Assembly: GCA_013824045.1 (NCBI GenBank)
Contig: PNND01000179.1
Span: 1 to 6,587, forward strand
Length of the DNA stretch: 6,587 nt
Direction of reading: 5' to 3'
From: Rhodobacter sp.
Lineage (GTDB): Bacteria > Pseudomonadota > Alphaproteobacteria > Rhodobacterales > Rhodobacteraceae
Shown piece by piece: positions 1 through 4,689 of the stretch. The translations under genes were made by a program, and so were the position numbers. The notes under the pieces are model-generated. The model ran no database searches. It was not told where the DNA came from and saw only the letters and a list, made by a program, of their open reading frames with translations. Position 1 is the stretch's first letter, and each line of letters starts with the position of its first letter.

Positions 1-446
1 CCATGCTTTTCGGTCAGCAGTTTCGCCCGCGACTTGCCAAAGCCCATCGCGCCGCCACGGCCCCCGCCCTGCATCCGGTTCATGAAGAAGATCCAGACCC
101 CGATCAGCACAAGGAACGGCAGCCAGATGCCGATCACGGACATGAAGCCCGATTGCTCCTGCGCCTCGGCCTTCACTTCCACGCCCTTGTCGATCAGGCG
201 ATCCGTCAGCACCTCACCATCCGGCTTGATCGTCACATATTGCGACCCGTCCCGCGCACGGACCAGAACCCGCTCGCCATCCAGCGTGACGCTCTGCACC
301 TCGCCGCTGTCGACGCGAGTGATGAATTCCGAATAGGACAATGTCCGCGACGTGCTTGTCGTCTGGTTCCCGCTGAACAGGTTGAACAAAGCCAGGATCA
401 ACAGAAACAGGACAACCCAGAATGCGATATTTCGTGCATTACCCAC
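1..446 (-). CDS. ftsH: FtsH, ATP-dependent membrane zinc metalloprotease (N-terminal part, cut by window edge)
   Basis: Only the first 148 residues are inside the window; the AAA+ ATPase and zinc-protease domains lie beyond base 1. The reading frame opens with GTG at 446-444 as MGNARNIAFW, followed by a first transmembrane helix at about residues 8-24. A periplasmic FtsH extracellular domain follows at about 35-100, containing SYSEFITRVDSGEVQSVTL. A second transmembrane helix lies at about 103-122, then the glycine-rich cytosolic linker NRMQGGGRGGAMGFGKSRAK and LLTEK, which in this family leads directly into the AAA+ module. The GTG start is preferred because a strong GAGGAGA Shine-Dalgarno sits 6 bases upstream and the first residues match the usual family N-terminus. 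FtsH degrades misassembled membrane proteins and some soluble regulators as a hexamer in the inner membrane. It follows tilS after 80 bases and probably has its own promoter there. Identification is very secure; nothing can be said about catalytic residues. Confidence 0.96.
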   Translation of the reverse strand, partial: MGNARNIAFWVVLFLLILALFNLFSGNQTTSTSRTLSYSEFITRVDSGEVQSVTLDGERVLVRARDGSQYVTIKPDGEVLTDRLIDKGVEVKAEAQEQSGFMSVIGIWLPFLVLIGVWIFFMNRMQGGGRGGAMGFGKSRAKLLTEKH

Positions 447-452
447 GAAGTC

Positions 453-459
453 TCTCCTC
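453..459 (-). promoter_or_regulatory. Ribosome binding site of ftsH
   Basis: On the minus strand this reads GAGGAGA, six bases before the GTG at 446-444. It is the strongest Shine-Dalgarno in the window and decides in favour of the GTG start. No ATG in this frame lies close to it. Confidence 0.8.
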
Positions 460-490
460 ATACCGCCGCAAGACCAGAAACGGCCAGCGA

Positions 491-525
491 CCCTTGTTCT
501 TTAAGATAGAGATAAACCCCAAGGG
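491..525. repeat. Inverted repeat CCCTTG / CAAGGG around the ftsH candidate promoter
   Basis: Six-base arms at 491-496 and 520-525 are exact reverse complements, separated by 23 bases that contain the proposed ftsH -10 element. The arms are too far apart and too short, and no T-run follows, so it does not look like an intrinsic terminator of tilS. It could be an operator-like site or chance. Confidence 0.3.
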
Positions 526-530
526 TTCAA
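503..530 (-). promoter_or_regulatory. Candidate promoter for ftsH (possibly heat-shock type)
   Basis: The minus strand carries a -35-like TTGAAC (525-530) and a -10-like TATCTT (503-508) separated by 16 bases. The -35 overlaps the tilS stop codon. Each hexamer matches the sigma-70 consensus at four of six positions. The arrangement TTG, 17 bases, then TCTATCTT also partly resembles the alphaproteobacterial RpoH consensus (CTTG-N17/18-CYTATNT), but the leading C of both elements is missing. In other proteobacteria ftsH is often heat-inducible, which makes a dedicated promoter here plausible. This is inferred from pattern only. Confidence 0.35.
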
Positions 531-1846
531 TGCGATAAAGGTGCCGCACCCAAGGGGCCTTTCGGCGGTTGGCACTGCGCCGTCCAACCGGCCCCAAATC
601 CGGCCAGCGGTGCCGCCACCAGCACCGCGCCCCGCCATACGGACGGGCTGGCCAGAAGCGTCGCCCGGGGATGGGCCGCCGCGCGCCAGTCCGGGCAAGC
701 GGCAAGGCCGCCCTCGCCCAACGCGCGCAGGGTCAAGCCATTGGTTTCCGGCCCGGATACCCGCCACCGGCCATCCCAAAGCGCGTCCGCCGGGCATTCC
801 AGACCTGCCACCGCCCTGAGTTCCCGCGTCACCCGCATGCGCCCCCGCGCATGGCTGGTCTTGCAGCCTGCCAGCGTCGCCGGACGGCCCTCCAGCGCGG
901 CTGCGACAAAGCGCTCCATCTCGGCCCCGCGCGGCCCATAGTCAGCCGACGCGATCCAGATCAGCGCGGCCAGCAGCAAACGGCGGCGGATTTCCGCAGG
1001 CAGGGCCGCCAGCCCGACCGCATCCACGATCACATCGCCCGCATCCACGCGCAGGATGCGCGCTGCCGCATCCGCTGTCGCGGCCTCCAGCGCCGCGCGC
1101 ACATCGGCCATCTTCGCCGCCAGCGCCGCAATCTCGGCCCCGCCTGCCCCCACCTCGGCCATAGCGGCCAGCGCCCGGCGGGCGCGCACGCGGTCGAACC
1201 GGTCATCCTCGTTCGATGGATCATCCGCCCAAGGCAGGCCCCGGCCCAAGAGCCATGCCCGCAGATCGGCACGGCTGGCCCCCAGTAAGGGGCGCAGGAA
1301 CACCACCCCAGCCACCTCGCGCCGCGCGGCCATGGCGGCCAGACCGTCCACCCCGGCATCCCGTGCCAGACGCATCAGGAAGGTCTCGGCAATGTCATCC
1401 TCGGTATGGCCGAGGGCAACCGTCCGCAGCCCGCGCCGCCGCGCCCAATCGGCCAGCAGGGCCATCCGGCCCCGGCGCGCGGCATCCTGCAGATTGCCCG
1501 CGCCATCCCAATGCCAGTGCAAGATCTCATGTGGCACGCCCAGCCCGGCGCAGATGGCGGCCACCTCGGCCGCCTCGACCGCCGCCTCGGGCCGCAAGCC
1601 GTGATCCACTGTCGCCACGGCCACATCACAGCCCGCCTCGACCGCCAGATACAGCATCGCCAGCGAATCCCCGCCACCCGACACAGCCAGTCCCAGCGCC
1701 TCTTTCCCGGCCGGGCCAAGCCCCCGGCGGAAGATATCGGCGACGTCCCGGGTCAGAGGCAGCCCAGCCCCTGCATCGCCACAGTGGCATTGCCGGCCTC
1801 GGTCGATCCGGGGAAACGCGTCCCCACTTCCTGCAACGTTACGCAT
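527..1846 (-). CDS. tilS: TilS, tRNA(Ile)-lysidine synthetase
   Basis: TilS uses ATP and lysine to convert C34 of the CAU anticodon of a minor tRNA-Ile to lysidine, so that it reads AUA and accepts isoleucine instead of methionine. It acts in the cytosol and is generally essential. The N-type ATP-pyrophosphatase P-loop SGGGDS is at residues 56-61 counted from the ATG at 1846. Other family signatures follow: VDHGLRPEA, GHTEDDIAETFLMRL, FLRPLL and the WADDPSNEDDRFDRVRAR segment. The C-terminal part ends with the family-like WRGAVLVAAPLAGF. The start is not settled. The ATG at 1846 gives 439 residues but overlaps cpoB by 94 bases and adds about 30 residues with no family resemblance (MRNVAGSGDA...). 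Homologues usually begin about 20-25 residues before SGGGDS, which points to a CTG at 1762 or 1756. The latter overlaps the cpoB stop as CTGA and gives about 409 residues. No ATG, GTG or TTG exists between 1846 and the P-loop. Function is secure, N-terminus is not. Confidence 0.93.
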   Translation of the reverse strand: MRNVAGSGDAFPRIDRGRQCHCGDAGAGLPLTRDVADIFRRGLGPAGKEALGLAVSGGGDSLAMLYLAVEAGCDVAVATVDHGLRPEAAVEAAEVAAICAGLGVPHEILHWHWDGAGNLQDAARRGRMALLADWARRRGLRTVALGHTEDDIAETFLMRLARDAGVDGLAAMAARREVAGVVFLRPLLGASRADLRAWLLGRGLPWADDPSNEDDRFDRVRARRALAAMAEVGAGGAEIAALAAKMADVRAALEAATADAAARILRVDAGDVIVDAVGLAALPAEIRRRLLLAALIWIASADYGPRGAEMERFVAAALEGRPATLAGCKTSHARGRMRVTRELRAVAGLECPADALWDGRWRVSGPETNGLTLRALGEGGLAACPDWRAAAHPRATLLASPSVWRGAVLVAAPLAGFGAGWTAQCQPPKGPLGAAPLSH

Positions 1847-2586
1847 GCCTCGGGCGTCTGCCCCAAAGCCCCAAGCGCCTGCCCCAGCTTCAGCAGCGCA
1901 GGCGCCGCCTGCGGTCCCGACGGCTGGCCCGAAAACGCCTCAAGATAGCTGCGCGCCGCCCCGGATGTATCGCCCAACTGGCTCAGCGCCTCGCCGCGCA
2001 GGAAATGCGCTTCCTGTGTCAGGGGGCCACCCGGGTAGGATTGGGCAAAGGTCGCAAAGAGGTCTGCAGCGGCGCGAAAGTCACCTTGACCGAGCACCTC
2101 CTTGGCCCGGTCAAAATCCGCCTGCTCGCCGATGGCCAGTTCCGGCCCGGCGGTCCCTGCGGCAGCAGGGTCGGGGGTCGTCGTGGCCACAGGTGCCACC
2201 GCCCCGCCCCCAGCGCCACCCAGCGGCGTAGTCTCGCCAAGGGCTGCGATATCGCAGCCCTCTTCCAGTTCGCACAGCCGGAACTCAAGATCACCGATGC
2301 GGTTCGTCCCGTCGGCAACCACACGGTTCAGCTTCAGCTCCACCTCTTCCGTCTTGGATGTCAGCCGTGTCAGCGCCGCCTCGATGGCATCCATGCGCTG
2401 CAACGCATCGCCCCCTGCCGCCCCGGTCGCGGCCGCGCCCGTGGTGACAAGTTCGGATTTCAGGCTGTTGAATTCCGCCTGAAGCTGCGAAATCTGCGCG
2501 CGGATATCGGCCAGCGTCTGCGCATCCTGCGCAAACGCCGCCACGGGCAGAAAGGCCATCACCAGAAACAGGCGGATCATCCGCAT
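1753..2586 (-). CDS. cpoB: CpoB (YbgF), periplasmic Tol-Pal-associated TPR protein
   Basis: This is the periplasmic partner of the Tol-Pal machine; in E. coli CpoB binds TolA and coordinates PBP1B-driven septal peptidoglycan synthesis with outer-membrane constriction. It has 277 residues. A Sec signal peptide MRMIRLFLVMAFLPVAAFA ends in AFA, with cleavage likely before Q20. A predicted coiled coil covers about 21-48 and 61-110 (heptad-like LADIRAQISQLQAEF, and EEVELKLNRVV), and in the E. coli protein this region trimerises. A Gly/Ala/Pro/Thr-rich linker spans 117-150. TPR-type repeats cover about 155-277, with the family-style segments FDRAKEVLGQGDFRAAADLF, YPGGPLTQEAHFLRGEAL and ALLKLGQALGALGQ. 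The first ATG is chosen because a GGGGG stretch lies 9 bases upstream; the next ATG, two codons later, would be 15 bases away. It begins 4 bases after the pal stop, so it is co-transcribed. Four cysteines (105, 111, 248, 276) could form disulfides. A perfect 22-bp palindrome lies within codons 109-116. Confidence 0.95.
   Translation of the reverse strand: MRMIRLFLVMAFLPVAAFAQDAQTLADIRAQISQLQAEFNSLKSELVTTGAAATGAAGGDALQRMDAIEAALTRLTSKTEEVELKLNRVVADGTNRIGDLEFRLCELEEGCDIAALGETTPLGGAGGGAVAPVATTTPDPAAAGTAGPELAIGEQADFDRAKEVLGQGDFRAAADLFATFAQSYPGGPLTQEAHFLRGEALSQLGDTSGAARSYLEAFSGQPSGPQAAPALLKLGQALGALGQTPEACVTLQEVGTRFPGSTEAGNATVAMQGLGCL
2240..2261. repeat. Perfect 22-bp palindrome inside cpoB
   Basis: The half-site AGGGCTGCGAT at 2240-2250 is followed immediately by its exact reverse complement at 2251-2261. 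It covers codons 109-116 of cpoB, encoding GCDIAAL just after the coiled coil. As RNA it can fold into a 9-bp, mostly G-C stem with an AUAU loop. No T-run follows on either strand, so it is not a normal terminator. Function is unknown. Confidence 0.9.
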
Positions 2587-2590
2587 CGGA

Positions 2591-3124
2591 TCAGACCCCC
2601 GCGCCCATCGACAGCACCGTCACGGCGCGGCGGTTCTTGGCATAGCAGGCCTCATTGGAACACACCTCGATCGGGCGTTCCTTGCCGTAAGACACGGTCC
2701 GCATCCGGTTGGGACCCACGCCTTGCGAGATCAGGAAATCCTGCACCGCGTTGGCACGACGGTCGCCAAGGGCAATGTTGTACTCCCGAGTGCCCTGCTC
2801 ATCGGCATGGCCTTCGATGATGATGGCATAATCCGGGTTGGAATTCAGCCATTGCGCCTGCCCCTGCAGCACCATCCGCGCCTCGGGCGACAAGGTCGAC
2901 TGATCAACCGCGAACAGCACCCGATCTCCGACCGCCTGATTGAAATAGGCAATCGACCGCGGATCGCTGGGATCGCCGAGGCCAGTCGTGCCGATGCCGC
3001 CTGCACCGAAACCGCCCGCGCCACCAGCACCACCGGCACCGCCCGCGCCGAAACGATCAGGGTTGTTACAGGCCGCCAGACCAAGCACGGCGACAACAAG
3101 AAGGGCCTTGGGAAGAAGCGTCAT
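2591..3124 (-). CDS. pal: Pal, peptidoglycan-associated outer-membrane lipoprotein
   Basis: Pal anchors the outer membrane to peptidoglycan and is the outer-membrane end of the Tol-Pal system, binding TolB and TolA. The 177-residue precursor has a lipoprotein signal, MTLLPKALLVVAVLGLAAC, with lipobox LAAC, so Cys19 is the lipidated first residue. The +2 residue is Asn, not Asp, as expected for outer-membrane sorting in the E. coli scheme. A Gly/Ala-rich linker covers 26-50. The OmpA-like peptidoglycan-binding domain covers about 66-172, with FAVDQSTLSPEA, then GHADEQGTREYNIALGDRRA (the diaminopimelate-binding segment), then TVSYGKERP and KNRRAVTV. Cys155 and Cys160 may form a disulfide. The frame is open to an ATG at 3208, but the ATG at 3124 is chosen because it places the lipobox correctly and has AAGGAA 7 bases upstream. 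It lies 87 bases after tolB, with a plausible promoter of its own between them, and 4 bases before cpoB. Confidence 0.97.
   Translation of the reverse strand: MTLLPKALLVVAVLGLAACNNPDRFGAGGAGGAGGAGGFGAGGIGTTGLGDPSDPRSIAYFNQAVGDRVLFAVDQSTLSPEARMVLQGQAQWLNSNPDYAIIIEGHADEQGTREYNIALGDRRANAVQDFLISQGVGPNRMRTVSYGKERPIEVCSNEACYAKNRRAVTVLSMGAGV
2996..3049 (-). repeat. Gly/Ala-rich low-complexity linker of pal
   Basis: Codons 26-43 of pal encode repeated GAG/AGG triplets (GAGGAGGAGGAGGFGAGG). At DNA level it is a degenerate GGCGCGGGCGGT-type repeat. It links the lipid anchor to the OmpA-like domain, and its length probably varies between relatives by slippage (inference). Confidence 0.7.
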
Positions 3125-3131
3125 GGATAGG

Positions 3132-3139
3132 TTCCTTTT
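3132..3139 (-). promoter_or_regulatory. Ribosome binding site of pal
   Basis: The minus strand reads AAAAGGAA, with the AAGGAA core ending 7 bases before the ATG at 3124-3122. It supports this start over the upstream ATG at 3208, which follows the tolB stop with no recognisable Shine-Dalgarno in the 3-base gap. Confidence 0.7.
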
Positions 3140-3164
3140 GGGGTTCTTGGCTCGATTGCGCACA

Positions 3165-3193
3165 AGGATAACAGTTTTGCACCGCCCTGTGAA
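3165..3193 (-). promoter_or_regulatory. Candidate internal promoter for pal-cpoB
   Basis: In the 87-base tolB-pal gap the minus strand has a -35 TTCACA (3188-3193, five of six matches to TTGACA), a 17-base spacer, and a -10 TATCCT (3165-3170, four of six including the key T1, A2 and T6). Transcription would begin near 3158, leaving a leader of about 33 bases with a good ribosome binding site. A separate promoter would fit the need for far more Pal than TolB in the cell, known from E. coli. Pattern-based only. Confidence 0.45.
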
Positions 3194-3211
3194 TCGGCGG
3201 CGCGACATGAA

Positions 3212-4576
3212 TTAGGGAAGAAGCGGCGACCATGCCGGGTCCGAGGCCGGACCTTCGGTTGCAATCTGCCGCAGGTTCCGGCCCGAGATATCGACGCTGA
3301 ACAGCGCCGATTGCCCGCTTTCACCCGCGCTTTCACGCATGAACATGATCACGCGGCCATTCGGCGCCCAGGTCGGGCCCTCATCCAGGAAGGACGCGGT
3401 CAACAGCCGCTCTTCGCTGCCATCGGTCCGCATCACGCCGATATGGAACCGGCCCGCGTTCTGCTTGGTGAAGGCGATGTAATCGCCCTGCGGCGACCAG
3501 ACCGGCGTGCCATACCGCCCCGGTCCGTTGGAAATCCGCCGCCCCTCACCGCCGCTTGCCGGCATGATGTAAAGCTGCTGGTTCCCCGACCGGTCGCTTT
3601 CAAACACGATCTGGCTGCCATCGGGGCTGAAGCTCGGCGCCGTTTCAATCGATGGCGCATTGGTCAACTGCCGGACCTGCCCGCTGCCGATATCCAGCGC
3701 ATAGATGTCGGAGTTTCCGCCGCGTGCAAGGCTGAACACCACCGTCCGCCCATCCGGCGCGAACCGGGGGGCAAAGGTCATTGTCCCATCCGTCTGCGCC
3801 AGAGCACGGACCTGCATGGATCCGATATCCATCAGGTAAATCTGCGGAAAGCCGGATTCATAGCTGGTGTACAGGATCTGGTTACCCGTAGGCGAAAAGC
3901 GCGGGGCCAGCACGATGGCCGCGCCATCCGTCAGATAGGCGACATTCGCCCCGTCATAATCCATCACCGCCAGCCGCTTCACGCGCTGGTTCTTCGGCCC
4001 GCTCTCGGCCACATAGACAACCCGGCTGTCGAAATAGGGGCCTTCACCCGTGATCCGGCTATAGACCGCATCCGCCACCTTATGCGCCATCCGCCGCCAT
4101 GTGCCGGGGGTGCCTGCGAATTGCAGCCCCTCGCCCATCTGCTGGCCGCTGAACACGTCGAACAGCCGGAACTTTACGACGATCTGATCGCCCGACGCGC
4201 TGACCGCGCCCACGATCAGCGCCTGCGCGTTGATCGCCTGCCAGTCCGGAAAGGACACCGGCGCATCAAAGCTCGACACCTGCGCGATATGCGCCTCGGC
4301 GGGAATTTCGCGGAACAGGCCGGTCCCCGCAAGGTCCGCCGCCACCACCCGTGTGATATCGGCGGCATATTGGGCGCCTGCGCCATTCTCGGCCACAAAG
4401 GCAGGCACCGCAAAGGGCAAAGGTTCGATCACCCCGTCGGTGATCGTGATCCGCAGCGGTCCTCGTTCCTGCGCAACAGCAGGGGCAAAAACGCCGGACA
4501 ACAGGGCAATCGCTACAGCAAGCACAGGGGCCAGCACTGGGGCAAGCACGGGGGAGAGGGTCTTGATCAAGGTCAT
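3212..4576 (-). CDS. tolB: TolB, periplasmic beta-propeller protein of the Tol-Pal system
   Basis: TolB is a soluble periplasmic protein that binds Pal through its propeller and TolA through its mature N-terminus. It regulates how much Pal is free to hold peptidoglycan. The 454-residue precursor is close to the family's usual 430-450. The signal peptide runs to AVA at residue 35, with cleavage before Q36, and contains three tandem PVLA units. The N-terminal domain covers about 36-170 ([19 protein letters not shown], then the TGLFREIP region). A six-bladed propeller covers about 185-454, built from WD40-like blades such as [60 protein letters not shown] and [16 protein letters not shown], closing with DPAWSPLLP. 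The ATG at 4576 is preferred because two GAGGA-type ribosome binding motifs precede it and the signal peptide starts there. It is 113 bases downstream of tolA. Confidence 0.97.
   Translation of the reverse strand: MTLIKTLSPVLAPVLAPVLAVAIALLSGVFAPAVAQERGPLRITITDGVIEPLPFAVPAFVAENGAGAQYAADITRVVAADLAGTGLFREIPAEAHIAQVSSFDAPVSFPDWQAINAQALIVGAVSASGDQIVVKFRLFDVFSGQQMGEGLQFAGTPGTWRRMAHKVADAVYSRITGEGPYFDSRVVYVAESGPKNQRVKRLAVMDYDGANVAYLTDGAAIVLAPRFSPTGNQILYTSYESGFPQIYLMDIGSMQVRALAQTDGTMTFAPRFAPDGRTVVFSLARGGNSDIYALDIGSGQVRQLTNAPSIETAPSFSPDGSQIVFESDRSGNQQLYIMPASGGEGRRISNGPGRYGTPVWSPQGDYIAFTKQNAGRFHIGVMRTDGSEERLLTASFLDEGPTWAPNGRVIMFMRESAGESGQSALFSVDISGRNLRQIATEGPASDPAWSPLLP
4517..4552 (-). repeat. Three 12-bp tandem repeats in the tolB signal peptide
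   Basis: Codons 9-20 of tolB are three near-identical 12-base units of the form CCNGTGCTNGCN, encoding [12 protein letters not shown]. They lie in the hydrophobic core of the signal peptide and look like a recent in-frame tandem duplication, which lengthens the signal to about 35 residues. Confidence 0.8.
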
Positions 4577-4580
4577 CGTT

Positions 4581-4594
4581 TCCTCAGTCTCCTC
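4581..4594 (-). promoter_or_regulatory. Tandem Shine-Dalgarno motifs of tolB
   Basis: On the minus strand GAGGAG (4589-4594) is followed by GAGGA (4581-4585). The nearer one ends 4 bases before the ATG at 4576 and the farther one 12 bases before it. The nearer motif probably sets the start. Confidence 0.6.
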
Positions 4595-4614
4595 GGGTCA
4601 TTCAATTACACAAT

Positions 4615-4660
4615 GCCGCGAACGGCGCGTTTTCGGGGACACGATGGCGCGAGCAGCGCC
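4615..4660 (-). other. Two short GC-rich hairpins in the tolA-tolB gap
   Basis: The gap 4577-4689 contains, on the minus strand, GGCGC-TGCTC-GCGCC (4646-4660) and GCCG-TTCG-CGGC (4615-4626). The stems are 5 and 4 base pairs. No T-run follows either, so they are not convincing terminators. They may simply be leader structure or processing sites between tolA and tolB. I see no promoter-like pair in this gap. Confidence 0.3.
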
Positions 4661-4689
4661 GCCACGTCGGCAATATGTCGGGAAAGCGG

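Noticed and set aside
3..509. A 168-codon plus-strand frame over ftsH
   Set aside because: It is the antisense of the secure ftsH N-terminal coding region, and no family resemblance is visible.
491..525. Intrinsic terminator between tilS and ftsH
   Set aside because: The CCCTTG/CAAGGG arms are separated by 23 bases, the stem is only 6 bp and no T-run follows on the minus strand.
2240..2261. Intrinsic terminator or attenuator within cpoB
   Set aside because: The palindrome would make a strong hairpin but neither strand has a following T-run, and the gene continues intact through it.
1216..2820. A 534-codon open frame on the plus strand opposite tilS, cpoB and pal
   Set aside because: It crosses three real genes and their junctions, is Arg/Pro-rich as expected for antisense of high-GC coding DNA, and shows no known motif.
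2996..3049. CRISPR-like or minisatellite array in the repeated GGC-rich DNA of pal
   Set aside because: The units are short and degenerate, stay in frame and encode a Gly/Ala linker; there is no repeat-spacer structure.
3125..3208. Longer pal start at the ATG at 3208
   Set aside because: It would put 28 charged residues (MSRRRFTGRC...) ahead of a perfect lipoprotein signal and lacks a ribosome binding site. The ATG at 3124 has both the lipobox spacing and AAGGAA upstream.
4562..4571. CTTGATCAAG palindrome at the tolB start
   Set aside because: Ten-base palindromes are expected several times by chance in a window of this size, and the flanks do not extend it.
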